Shown here: in pieces, positions 9,021 through 16,627 of the stretch
Numbering within the stretch: position 1 is the first letter of the stretch
Layout of the letters: each line of letters begins with the position of its first letter
From: Bacteroidia bacterium
GTDB lineage: Bacteria > Bacteroidota > Bacteroidia > B-17B0 > Aurantibacillaceae
Assembly: GCA_025362575.1 (NCBI GenBank)
Contig: JANYIQ010000012.1
Span: 1 to 48,163 of the forward strand
DNA: 48,163 nt
Reading direction: 5' to 3'
Notes under the pieces: generated by a model
Seen by the model: the letters and a program-made list of their open reading frames with translations, nothing else
Told to the model about the DNA's origin: nothing
Database searches by the model: none
Program-made: the position numbers and the translations under genes

Positions 9021-9874
9021 AACTTATACTCTTTATAGGTTCTTGTAAATTCTTCTTCTTCTATCTTTGGATTAACCTGAAGGAAATTATAATTATATTC
9101 TTCAAACAACCCTTTATCATCAAAAACTTTTATGCCTATCGGTAAAAAATAAAACTGATCAACAAATAGCACTACTGTTTTAGCATACCAGTTTGGCACA
9201 ATAATTACCTGACCTTTTTTAAGTATGTCAAAATAGTCATTGAATTTCGGATTCAATTCCAGGATCATATATTCACTCACAAAAAGTTTTCTTGCAATGC
9301 TGGTAATGCTTTCATTTACGCCAATGGTATATGTGGTGTAAGCAAAATCTTTGTTGTTAATGGTAACCTTATAGCAATTACGGTTATTGCAGCGTTCTTC
9401 TCCATCTATGGTAATGTATTGTTCCAGTTTGTCACCCAATTTAGCCGCTGCGTAATCAATAACTCCCCCAAAATAATCGAAACCCATATCGTTTATGGTA
9501 TGATGCTGATCCTGACGCATCAATGAACCCATCGGGTCGAGGTTTAAATTGACATACGGGAAAGAATTAGGTTTAACCAAAGCTTTTCCGTTATTAGTGC
9601 CCTGAGTCCATAAAACCTCTATACCCTTAATATACAGGTATAGTTTGCGTGGTTTTTTTTGAAGTTTAACTGATGAACCATAATAATTATAGCCTTTTTT
9701 ACCTCTTTCGGTGATCTTTAAGCTGTATTTCAAACTTTGAACTTCGTCAATGGCATTCGACATTTTTGTAACCAGTTCCTTGGCGGTGATGGCAGGTTTT
9801 TGCTGGGCTAATGAACTAAAATTCAGTAGAATAATTAAAAACAGCGAAAGATATGAGACCTTTTTAAAACCCAT
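9017..9874 (-). CDS. DUF1571 periplasmic protein with inserted LysM domain
   Basis: A 285-residue exported protein: signal peptide at about 1-23 (ends SSLAQQ), then a DUF1571-type region (LolA/LolB-like fold in my reading) with VQSLKYSLKITERGKKG and PRKLYLYIKG motifs. At about residues 176-226 there is a LysM-like block (YTIGVNESITSIARKLFVSE, then ILELNP and KKGQVIIVP), after which the beta-sheet pattern resumes (LPIGIKVFDDKGLFEEYNY, ending YKEYKF). LysM modules bind peptidoglycan glycans. I use the ATG at 9874; a TTG three codons upstream is also in frame. A Cys pair CNNRNC occurs at about 162-167. Function unknown, probably at the cell wall. Confidence 0.75.
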   Translation of the reverse strand: MGFKKVSYLSLFLIILLNFSSLAQQKPAITAKELVTKMSNAIDEVQSLKYSLKITERGKKGYNYYGSSVKLQKKPRKLYLYIKGIEVLWTQGTNNGKALVKPNSFPYVNLNLDPMGSLMRQDQHHTINDMGFDYFGGVIDYAAAKLGDKLEQYITIDGEERCNNRNCYKVTINNKDFAYTTYTIGVNESITSIARKLFVSEYMILELNPKFNDYFDILKKGQVIIVPNWYAKTVVLFVDQFYFLPIGIKVFDDKGLFEEYNYNFLQVNPKIEEEEFTRTYKEYKF

Positions 9875-10018
9875 GGGTTCCAAAAGTACTATTGTTTTGT
9901 GTTATAGTCTAAATCAAGTATATAAAAAATGATAAAAATAATTGATTCTGAAGCCCTCAAAAGTTAAATTTGAGGGAAGGATTGTAACATTTTAATGCTA
10001 TTTTTGATACCCCTGTAA

Positions 10019-11104
10019 ATGAACATGCACAAAACCATAATTCAAGGCATATCGGAGTTGTTATACAACAACGATTATGTTGTTGTGCCCGGTTTTGGAG
10101 GTTTTGTTGCAAAGCATCAGCTGGCACATTATTCATTAAATAAGGGCGTTCTTCATCCGCCTTCAAAAAAGGTTTTATTCAATGTTCAATTAAAACAAAA
10201 CGATGGTATTTTGGCCGGCTGGTTAAAAGAAAAATTGAATTGTGATTTTACGGAAGTAACAAAACATCTCGAAGAATTTTCTCACTACAGCAAAATGCTT
10301 CTGGACACAAAACGTCGCGTTGAATTTGAGAATCTTGGTTTATTTTATTTGGATTTTGAGAATAACATTTGCTTTGAACCAAAAGCGGACATCAATTTTT
10401 TAATTGAGAGTTTTGGTTTGGGTAGTGTTTCGTTGAAAGAAATTGAACCGGAAGTTATCCTTCAACAAGATCATGAACCGAAAAAACAAATTGAAACTAT
10501 CGATCGTTTTGAAAAAGCTATAGTTGAGAAAGTAGATAAAAAACGCAATTATAAACGTATTGCCGCTTTAGTGATCGGCATTCCTTTTATTACGGTAGGG
10601 CTTTTACTTGCTGTTAGCGAAATACAGCCAAATTCTGGCTTTACTGCAAATGTGTTGGGATTAAACGGGAACTCAGCGAATTATTCGGCTGTAAATTATA
10701 ATTCAAATTTAGGTGAACTTAGTTTAAAAACGACTGAGCCTTATGTTGTAGATGCAAATGGTTACTCAAGCGTGAATTTATTTGATGCCGAAAAATTGAC
10801 GGTGGTGAACATAAGTGCACCCGATAAAACTGAAGTTAAAACCAATCGTCACGATGTTAAATTTAACGCTACAAACTTAAACGGTAAATTTCAGGTGGTG
10901 TTAGGTTGTTTTGGTGTTGAAGGTAACGCCCGCAAAATGGTAAAGAAACTGGCCAAAGAAAACATTAAAGCCGGTTTAAGCGGTGTTAATGCAAAAGGTT
11001 TGCATGTTGTTAGTGGCGGTGGTTTTGACGATAAAGACAGCGCAGCCGCCTTCTTAATTTCCATTAAATCCAAATGCCCTTCGGCATGGATCATGGCTCA
11101 ATAG
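10019..11104 (+). CDS. HU-CCDC81-like and SPOR domain membrane protein
   Basis: A 361-residue single-pass protein. Residues 1 to about 125 match the paired bacterial HU-CCDC81-like domains (NNDYVVVPGFGGFVAKHQ in the first, VEFENLGLFYLD in the second), predicted cytoplasmic. A linker leads to one membrane helix at about 181-201 (RIAALVIGIPFITVGLLLAV). The last 75 residues form a SPOR-like domain (FQVVLGCFGVEGNARKMVKK, ending CPSAWIM), which in other bacteria binds denuded peptidoglycan at division septa. It therefore may link an internal scaffold to septal wall. The start is ATG-AAC-ATG, so Met1 or Met3 may be used. The 3' end overlaps convergent hemJ by 14 bp. Confidence 0.85.
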   Translation: MNMHKTIIQGISELLYNNDYVVVPGFGGFVAKHQLAHYSLNKGVLHPPSKKVLFNVQLKQNDGILAGWLKEKLNCDFTEVTKHLEEFSHYSKMLLDTKRRVEFENLGLFYLDFENNICFEPKADINFLIESFGLGSVSLKEIEPEVILQQDHEPKKQIETIDRFEKAIVEKVDKKRNYKRIAALVIGIPFITVGLLLAVSEIQPNSGFTANVLGLNGNSANYSAVNYNSNLGELSLKTTEPYVVDANGYSSVNLFDAEKLTVVNISAPDKTEVKTNRHDVKFNATNLNGKFQVVLGCFGVEGNARKMVKKLAKENIKAGLSGVNAKGLHVVSGGGFDDKDSAAAFLISIKSKCPSAWIMAQ

Positions 11105-11654
11105 AATCTTTTTTAGAATCTTTCTCCCTCATATTCTTGTAAACTCTTACAAAAATCATAAGCAGTCCTGCAAACACAAATAATCCAAGCATGCCCCAAA
11201 CCAAACTTCCTGTTGATTTTACCACTACCAGAAACACAATGGCCACCAAAAAAACAGTTCCAAGCTCATTGAATAATCGTAACCTGAACGAAGATTGTTT
11301 GAACATTCCAGCCTTTTGATTTTTGTAGATCATGTGGCAGCCCAAATGATAAACGAATAAAAAACCCACAAAGATCAGTTTTAAGAACATCCATGGCTGT
11401 GTCATGTAAAAAGAGAAATTCAAAAAATACATCCACCATCCAAATACAAAAGTGCCGATAAGTGAGGGCCAGCCAATAATGAACCAAAGTTTCTTTTGCA
11501 TGATCAGCAGTTGCTCGGTAAGAATTTTTTTAGCGGGTTCTTCTTTTTGCTGCGCTTCTGTGGTATAGATGAACAATCTCACCATATAAAATAAGGCTGC
11601 AAACCAGCAAACCACAAAAATAATGTGTAAAGCTTTTATGTATAAAAAATCCAT
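11091..11654 (-). CDS. hemJ: Protoporphyrinogen oxidase HemJ (CopD-like family)
   Basis: HemJ oxidises protoporphyrinogen IX to protoporphyrin IX in haem synthesis, in the inner membrane. The 187-residue protein has the family N-terminus YIKALHIIFVVCWFAALFY with its conserved His near residue 10, and four to five membrane helices. It also has a conserved KLWFIIGWPSLIGTFVFG segment, followed by a QPWMFLKLIFVG helix and YHLGCH. The C-terminal tail is charged. Length is a little above the usual 140-180. It has its own candidate promoter at 11730. Another haem gene, hemL, lies far downstream in the window, so the pathway is scattered. Confidence 0.85.
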   Translation of the reverse strand: MDFLYIKALHIIFVVCWFAALFYMVRLFIYTTEAQQKEEPAKKILTEQLLIMQKKLWFIIGWPSLIGTFVFGWWMYFLNFSFYMTQPWMFLKLIFVGFLFVYHLGCHMIYKNQKAGMFKQSSFRLRLFNELGTVFLVAIVFLVVVKSTGSLVWGMLGLFVFAGLLMIFVRVYKNMREKDSKKDSIEP

Positions 11655-11729
11655 ACCTTAATGTTGAGATCGCGGGGTTTTTCCTGCGATGGTGAGTACT
11701 TTAATTATTAAAAGTATTGTACCTCGCCA

Positions 11730-11737
11730 CAAAGGTA
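11730..11737 (-). promoter_or_regulatory. Candidate -7 box for hemJ
   Basis: On the minus strand this reads TACCTTTG, an exact match to the Bacteroidota -7 consensus TAnnTTTG. It is about 75 bases upstream of the hemJ ATG. I see no good TTTG at the expected -33 spacing, so support is partial. An imperfect inverted repeat (TCGCGGG/CCTGCGA, about 11670-11690) lies in the predicted leader. Confidence 0.35.
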
Positions 11738-11766
11738 GTAAATTAGCATCATTAAAATAAAACAAC

Positions 11767-12282
11767 ATGCAGGCAAAACATCCAAAAGACTCGATCACCA
11801 TTACCACCGAACACGTATTACCTAACGATACTAACCACGTTGGTGGTTTGTTTGGCGGAAGATTAATGCAATGGATGGACCTATGCGCAGCCATTTCAGC
11901 TCAAAGACACTGTAGAAGGGTTGTGGTAACAGCATCAGTAAATAACGTTTCTTTTGAGCATCAGATAAAGCAGGGAAGTGTGGTAACCCTTGAAGCAAAA
12001 GTTTCGAGAGCGTTTTCAACCAGTATGGAAGTTTTTGTAATTGTTACGGTTGAAGATTCTGTTACCGGCGCCGTAAGAAAAAGCAACGAAGCTATTTTTA
12101 CTTTTGTGGCCATCGATCAAAATGGTTCGCCTTTGCCTGTTCCTGAATTGATTCCTGAAACCGAAGAAGAAAAACTGAGATATGCCGGTGCTTTGAGAAG
12201 AAGACAACTTTCTCTTCTTCTGGCAGGAAGAATTAAGCCAAGCGAAGCCACCGAATTAAAAGCACTTTTTGATCCAAAATAA
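11767..12282 (+). CDS. Hotdog-fold acyl-CoA thioesterase (YciA/ACOT type)
   Basis: A 171-residue cytoplasmic enzyme expected to hydrolyse acyl-CoA to free acid and CoA. The N-terminal half carries the hallmark of the acyl-CoA hydrolase hotdog domain: VLPNDTNHVGGLFGGRLMQW at about 17-36, where the Asn-His and Gly-rich turn contact CoA, then a long helix (MDLCAAISAQRHC). The second strand set (VSFEHQIKQGSVVTLEAKV) and SMEVFVIVTVEDSVTG complete the fold. The C-terminal helix is an added tail. Substrate chain length cannot be told from sequence. It is followed after 9 bases by a GNAT gene. Confidence 0.88.
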   Translation: MQAKHPKDSITITTEHVLPNDTNHVGGLFGGRLMQWMDLCAAISAQRHCRRVVVTASVNNVSFEHQIKQGSVVTLEAKVSRAFSTSMEVFVIVTVEDSVTGAVRKSNEAIFTFVAIDQNGSPLPVPELIPETEEEKLRYAGALRRRQLSLLLAGRIKPSEATELKALFDPK

Positions 12283-12291
12283 TTCATTGAA

Positions 12292-12792
12292 ATGAATTTC
12301 ACATTAAGGTCCTGGACAAATAACGATTTAGCGAGTCTGGTAAAACACGCCAACAATTTTGCGATCGCAAAAAACATGACCAATAAATTCCCGCATCCTT
12401 ATACTGAAGAAAACGGAAAAGCCTTTATTGAATTTGCAATTGAAAATGCTAACCGAATGTTTTGCATTGATATCAATGGCAGTGCCTGCGGAGGCATTGG
12501 TTTACACCCTGAGGCAGACATACATTGTAAAAATGCCGAGCTGGGTTACTGGCTTGGAGAACCTTTCTGGGGAAAAGGAATTATCACTAAAGCTATTATT
12601 CAAACGCTTGATCACGGTTTTAAAACATTTGATATCAATCGGATCTTCGCCCGGCCCTTCGGAACAAATTTGGCCTCACAAAAAGTATTGGAAAAAAGTG
12701 GATTTAAATTAGAGGCCAAATTCGAAAAGACTTTATTTAAAAACGGAGAGTATATCGATGAATTGATATATGCTTTCAGAAGAAATACTTGA
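12292..12792 (+). CDS. GNAT family N-acetyltransferase (RimJ/RimL-like)
   Basis: A 166-residue acetyltransferase of the RimJ/RimL (Acetyltransf_3) type. The N-terminal strand FTLRSWTNNDLASLVKHANN is typical. The acetyl-CoA pyrophosphate site appears as LGYWLGEPFWGKGI at about 81-94, and the family C-terminal motif is RPFGTNLASQKVLEKSGF at about 119-136. Targets could be ribosomal protein N-termini, but most family members act on small amines or are unassigned. The start is 9 bases after the thioesterase stop, so the two are probably one transcript. Confidence 0.85.
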   Translation: MNFTLRSWTNNDLASLVKHANNFAIAKNMTNKFPHPYTEENGKAFIEFAIENANRMFCIDINGSACGGIGLHPEADIHCKNAELGYWLGEPFWGKGIITKAIIQTLDHGFKTFDINRIFARPFGTNLASQKVLEKSGFKLEAKFEKTLFKNGEYIDELIYAFRRNT

Positions 12793-12796
12793 TTTA

Positions 12797-12886
12797 TTTC
12801 ACGCAGATTTGCGCGGATAAAAATCGCAGATGATTTAATAGCTTCTGCGAAAATCCGCGAAACCATCCGCGAAAATCTGCGTGAAA
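12797..12886. repeat. CGCAGA-type intergenic repeat, copy 2 (long inverted repeat)
   Basis: The ends, 12797-12818 and 12865-12886, are 22-nt inverted copies with a single mismatch. Each end contains TTTCACGCAGATTT next to CGCGGAT. An extra internal copy of ATCCGCGAAA lies at about 12853. The element fills the gap between the GNAT stop and the convergent glycosyltransferase stop and could form a long cruciform or RNA hairpin. No coding capacity. Confidence 0.75.
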
Positions 12887-12905
12887 CCATAGCGAGCCAT
12901 CTGTT

Positions 12906-13865
12906 TTAAGCCTTGATCTCTTTCACCTCAATTTCATTCATGCATTTAAAATGGCCTTTCGGACATTTACCATAACCCAGTTTGGAACAGGGGCGGCATT
13001 TTAAATTTTCAACTTCCAATATTTTACTTTTAGGATCGGGCTTGTAAGGATACATTCCGAATTCAGGAATGGTATTTCCCCATAACGAAAAAATGATCTT
13101 ATTAAAAGCCGAGGCAATATGCATTAATCCCGTATCGGAACTAATAACATAAGCTGCTTGTTGTATTATACTTGCTGATTGGTTCAATGAAAACTTTCCA
13201 CACACATTGAATGTATTCGTTGTTTTCGCGATCACCTGTTCTGCGATTTCATGATCTTCTTTGCCTCCCATCAATACCAAAGGTAATTTGGAAGCATTAC
13301 AGATCTCAATTAATTTATTTACCGGAATCTTTTTCGTGAAATAAGAACCTCCAACAACCAATGCGACAAAACCATTGCTGAGGTTTGGAGAAATTGCATT
13401 AGTATTTACCTTATCGCTTTCAGATAAGAAATAATCGAGCCCTTTACCATCGTCTTTTACAGCAAGGCTTTCAACGGTTTTTAAGTAACGTTGAACAATG
13501 TGTACATCAGGTAAAATATTTTTATTCTTAAAGGTAACGGTTAGTAATTTCCGGACGTTCAATTTTTTAAAAGTAAAACTCTTTTTGCCGAGACTTAATT
13601 TTAAACGGCGACTTCTTAAGTTATTGTGAAGATCTATGACAACATCATAATTTTCTTTTTTCAAAGCAGCGTATGCTTCGTCAATGTCTTTATCAAAAGT
13701 AATGAGCTTGCTAACATATGGATTATTTTGCAGTACCGATCTAAACGAAGATTTTGTAACCACGTGTACTTCAGCATTTGCTAATTGCTGTTTGCAACAA
13801 CGTATTACCGGTGTGGTCAATACAATGTCGCCAATGGAGCTGAAGCGTATGATGAGAATTTTCAG
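12906..13865 (-). CDS. Glycosyltransferase family 9 (heptosyltransferase-like), apparent CTG start
   Basis: Transfers a sugar, classically heptose, in lipopolysaccharide core assembly at the inner membrane. The family N-terminus KILIIRFSSIGDIVLTTP is present in full, and the only initiator-like codon before it is CTG at 13865-13863; the codon two positions upstream is the in-frame TGA of the previous gene. A start at the TTG at 13820 would delete this conserved beta-strand/Gly loop, so I prefer CTG (319 residues). The C-terminal half has the nucleotide-sugar motif SSDTGLMHIASAFN, then LWGNTIPEFGMYPY. A Cys cluster (CRPCSKLGYGKCPKGHFKC) lies near the end. Sugar specificity unknown. Confidence 0.82.
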   Translation of the reverse strand: MKILIIRFSSIGDIVLTTPVIRCCKQQLANAEVHVVTKSSFRSVLQNNPYVSKLITFDKDIDEAYAALKKENYDVVIDLHNNLRSRRLKLSLGKKSFTFKKLNVRKLLTVTFKNKNILPDVHIVQRYLKTVESLAVKDDGKGLDYFLSESDKVNTNAISPNLSNGFVALVVGGSYFTKKIPVNKLIEICNASKLPLVLMGGKEDHEIAEQVIAKTTNTFNVCGKFSLNQSASIIQQAAYVISSDTGLMHIASAFNKIIFSLWGNTIPEFGMYPYKPDPKSKILEVENLKCRPCSKLGYGKCPKGHFKCMNEIEVKEIKA

Positions 13866-13868
13866 AGA

Positions 13869-14330
13869 TCAGGGCTTTAAATAAACGACTGTTTTGTTTC
13901 CGTTACTATCTATGGTTTGAGCATGCAATTCTTTTTCTTTTAACATGAGTATTTTATACGAACTGCTTGAAGCATTTGAATTGGTGCTGGTTTCAGGTGT
14001 AAAGTTAACAAAGCTTTTATCGTCGTTAAAAGCCCACTTTCCGCTTTCTGAACTTGGCGTATCTAATATAAGAACGGTTAAAAAATACACTTTAGTATGA
14101 AAGCTCAGTGAATAAGTTCCGTTTTTATTGATCACAAGAGTATAATCAGCGAATAGATATTGTGCATCACCTGTTTTATCTTCGTTGTTGTAATAATATT
14201 TGTTAATGTGCCAGGTATTGCTGAGGCGTTCTTTTTTGCTTCGCAAACTTAAAGCGGGGCCATCCGGATATTTTTTACAGGAAGAAAGAAGGATCAAAAA
14301 AAGAAGAGAGAGGGCAACTAATTTTTTCAT
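13869..14330 (-). CDS. Lipocalin-like lipoprotein
   Basis: A 153-residue lipoprotein: signal with lipobox LLSSC at about residues 14-18, then KERLSNTWHINKYYYNNED and a run of short beta strands (YTLVINKNGTYSLSF; GKWAFNDDKSFVNFTPE; LKEKELHAQTID). This pattern of W-x-I near the start, a NGTYS strand and a GKW strand matches the small lipocalin-like/DUF5004-type lipoproteins common in Bacteroidota. It probably sits in the outer membrane or periplasm. The stop is only three bases before the putative CTG start of the glycosyltransferase. Function unknown. Confidence 0.7.
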   Translation of the reverse strand: MKKLVALSLLFLILLSSCKKYPDGPALSLRSKKERLSNTWHINKYYYNNEDKTGDAQYLFADYTLVINKNGTYSLSFHTKVYFLTVLILDTPSSESGKWAFNDDKSFVNFTPETSTNSNASSSSYKILMLKEKELHAQTIDSNGNKTVVYLKP

Positions 14331-14357
14331 TTTGATATTTTGTTTAAAGATAAAAAA

Positions 14358-14384
14358 AAGAGCCGAACTTTTGGTCCGGCTCTT
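14358..14384 (-). terminator. Terminator after T9SS cargo gene 1
   Basis: An 11-bp stem with one mismatch (AAGAGCCG-A-AC against GT-C-CGGCTCTT) and a TTTTG loop. It is flanked by an A run on the left, which gives a U run on the minus-strand RNA. It ends the transcript of the gene at 14409-15401 and is closely similar to the hairpin at 15417-15443. Confidence 0.7.
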
Positions 14385-14408
14385 TTAATGTTTATTGACA
14401 AAATGATC

Positions 14409-15401
14409 TTATTCAATGATCAGTTTCTTTATACTTTCGCCTGTTTTATTTTTCAACTTCAAAAAATAAATCCCGCTGCTTAGATCTTGTAGGTCAATGG
14501 TGCTCGAATGCTGGCCTGCCGACATTTCCGATAATTCAATAGTTTTAACTTCCTGTCCTATTGTATTGATCACTTTTACCGTGTATGAATCAGATTCGTT
14601 TACGTTGAAGTTGATAGTTACTTCATGATTTGAAGTTGGGTTAGGGTGAATGTTAAAATGTATTTGAGTTTTTGTTTCAGCTATTCCGGTAAAAGCGAAT
14701 TGACCCAATTGAGCACCCGAAAAAGTAAGAGAACCGCTTGTTACACTATAAACTGTGAGTAGAGGAAATTTACTGCTTGCATTGTAGTACATTTCTTCGG
14801 TTCCGCCGGAAGTTGAAGTTGAAGTACCGGAAGTTACGGTTTCAGTAAAATTGTAGCTCACTTTTAAAACATTCGAAAAACTCTTTCCCGGAGTTTGTAA
14901 TGTACCCGCACCTGCACCGCTTACGGCAACAGTTCCATTACCTGAGGTGCCCGGTTGGGTATAGGCATAGGTATCAGTATAACTGGAACCTAAGGTAAAA
15001 GGAAATGTTATAAAAGTTATTGGATTAGAATATGTTGTACAGCCTGTAGAGCTTGGAACAGCATTGCCAAGTAATTTTGAATAAGCCAATGTGTTTTCAA
15101 ACACATCATAATTTCCCGAACCATAGTCTTTTGAAATTGTACCCGTGGAAAATAAGCTAGCATTGGCTACTGATGACATGCTCACCATTGTTGCTGAATT
15201 GCCGGGCCACTGCGGAATCAGATTTGTATAGTTCCAGGTTTGTCCGGAACCTGATGAACCCAAAGGAACAACAGTGTTGGTTGTTGAATACTGCACATCG
15301 ATATCAGCAACCGAAGGATTGTAATTGGATGCCGTTAAAATATGTTGTGCTTTTATTGAAAAGCTTGTAATTAATAATGCAAAAATGCCAATGTTTTTCA
15401 T
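14409..15401 (-). CDS. T9SS type A sorting domain protein, paralog 1
   Basis: A 330-residue secreted protein with a signal peptide (about 1-18, MKNIGIFALLITSFSIKAQ). The Ser/Thr/Gly-rich central region of about 230 residues resembles its neighbour at 15466. The last 80 residues are a type A sorting domain (IHPNPTSNHEVTINFNV; VINTIGQEVKTIEL; LSSGIYFLKLKN, ending KKLIIE). Such domains send cargo through the type IX secretion system to the cell surface or medium, usually with cleavage and attachment. The cargo part matches no enzyme that I know. A terminator follows the gene. Confidence 0.85.
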   Translation of the reverse strand: MKNIGIFALLITSFSIKAQHILTASNYNPSVADIDVQYSTTNTVVPLGSSGSGQTWNYTNLIPQWPGNSATMVSMSSVANASLFSTGTISKDYGSGNYDVFENTLAYSKLLGNAVPSSTGCTTYSNPITFITFPFTLGSSYTDTYAYTQPGTSGNGTVAVSGAGAGTLQTPGKSFSNVLKVSYNFTETVTSGTSTSTSGGTEEMYYNASSKFPLLTVYSVTSGSLTFSGAQLGQFAFTGIAETKTQIHFNIHPNPTSNHEVTINFNVNESDSYTVKVINTIGQEVKTIELSEMSAGQHSSTIDLQDLSSGIYFLKLKNKTGESIKKLIIE

Positions 15402-15416
15402 ATGAATGATTTAAAT

Positions 15417-15443
15417 AAGAGCCGAACAATTGGTTCGGCTCTT
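15417..15443 (-). terminator. Terminator-like hairpin between the two T9SS paralogs
   Basis: A perfect 11-bp stem (AAGAGCCGAAC with GTTCGGCTCTT) and an AATTG loop. The following minus-strand sequence is T-rich but interrupted (TATTTAAAT). It lies between the stop of paralog 2 and the start of paralog 1, so it would end or attenuate the paralog 2 transcript. Confidence 0.65.
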
Positions 15444-15465
15444 TGGTTTTTTAGTTAATGAATAA

Positions 15466-16506
15466 TTATTCTATAATTAATTTCTGAATACCTTCCTGTT
15501 CTTTGCCTTTTAATCGTACATAGTAAATACCGCTTCGCAGATCTTTAAGATCAACTGCAAGGTTGTATGTTCCCGGAGCAAGGTCATTATATGAAGTTGC
15601 CCTTACAACTTGTCCAAGCGTATTTGTAATACTCATTTCATAACTTTCGTTATTGGTAAGAACGAACCATAAATTAGCAGAGTTAGCTGCAGGGTTTGGA
15701 TAAACACTAAAGTTTGACGAATTAAGTTTTTCTTCTCTAATACCTGTAAAAATAATGTCGTTTACTTTTACCGTTTTACCTTTAGCTACGTTTGTAAAAG
15801 TGCCGGATTTGGCTGTCGTCGTTGTCGTTGCAATATCTAAAATAGAAGATTTGCTTGCTGCACAAATATGAATATAATTTGTTGAGGTTTGAGTGTAAGT
15901 AACAACTGTTGTTCCTGTGGTTATGCTGCCTGTAGCATATCCTTGTAATTTAATTCTTAAAGTGTTTGCATAACTTTTTAATCCCGGCATATTTAAAGTG
16001 CCCCATCCATCTGCAGTGGTTGTATATGAACCGTTGGTTACGTATGAGCTTCCGCCGCTTACATACATTGTTGAGTATGTATCTGAGCTGGCCATTCCGT
16101 ATGAGAAAGGGAAAGCGAAAAGAGTTAATGGATTGCCGTAAATAACAGAAAGAGTACTGCTGGTTTGTCCGTAAGACGTTAAGTTTGCACCATAACTTTC
16201 CATGCCGTAGTTTATCCCGTCGCTGGTATTGGCCATTGTGGCAGCTGGATAGGCTGTGTAATTTGGAGCAGTGTTAACAGTAACATAACTTTGTGAAGTT
16301 ACAGCAACCGTTGAAGGAACTGTGATCCCTAAATAGTTCCAGATCTGGTTTGTGCCAGCAGGTCCTGCAACAATTCCGGTAGTGTCAGCTTGCCATGTTC
16401 TTTGAATATCTCCAACATTCGGAGCAATGGATGAAGTAATTGTGTACTGCCCTTTTGAAGAGAATGCAGCAATTAATAATAAAGTAAAAATGTAAAGTTT
16501 TTTCAT
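15466..16506 (-). CDS. T9SS type A sorting domain protein, paralog 2
   Basis: A 346-residue secreted protein with a signal peptide (about 1-19, ending SSKGQ). Its cargo region begins PNVGDIQRTWQADTTGI and NQIWNY, aligned by eye to the PSVADI and QTWNY of its neighbour, and shares the later NPLTLFAFPFSYG (NPITFITFPFTLG in paralog 1). The C-terminal type A sorting domain shows VYPNPAANSANLWF, NTLGQVVRA, LRSGIYYVRLKG and a KLIIE end. The protein is presumably secreted by the type IX system. The pair looks like a tandem duplication. Function of the cargo part unknown. Confidence 0.85.
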   Translation of the reverse strand: MKKLYIFTLLLIAAFSSKGQYTITSSIAPNVGDIQRTWQADTTGIVAGPAGTNQIWNYLGITVPSTVAVTSQSYVTVNTAPNYTAYPAATMANTSDGINYGMESYGANLTSYGQTSSTLSVIYGNPLTLFAFPFSYGMASSDTYSTMYVSGGSSYVTNGSYTTTADGWGTLNMPGLKSYANTLRIKLQGYATGSITTGTTVVTYTQTSTNYIHICAASKSSILDIATTTTTAKSGTFTNVAKGKTVKVNDIIFTGIREEKLNSSNFSVYPNPAANSANLWFVLTNNESYEMSITNTLGQVVRATSYNDLAPGTYNLAVDLKDLRSGIYYVRLKGKEQEGIQKLIIE

Positions 16507-16558
16507 AGTCTGGTTTTTTGGTTTATACTTTGACTGTAGAATTGACTACAGGTTTAAT

Positions 16559-16566
16559 CAAATTTA
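16559..16566 (-). promoter_or_regulatory. Candidate -7 box for T9SS paralog 2
   Basis: Minus-strand TAAATTTG is an exact TAnnTTTG match about 53 bases upstream of the ATG at 16506. The predicted leader contains an inverted repeat, CTGTAG (16534-16539) and CTACAG (16546-16551), which could be an operator or a leader hairpin. No clear -33 box is seen. Confidence 0.35.
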
Positions 16567-16598
16567 CAAAAAAACGGATAGAAATAACAGCATTGTGG

Positions 16599-16606
16599 TA
16601 TATTTG
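16599..16606 (+). promoter_or_regulatory. Candidate -7 box for tatD
   Basis: TATATTTG matches TAnnTTTG exactly and lies 21 bases before the tatD ATG at 16628. The spacing region upstream lacks a clear TTTG. If real, it argues against any tatD start before 16606. Confidence 0.35.
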
Positions 16607-16627
16607 TGTGGTTTAAGAGCCAATTTC

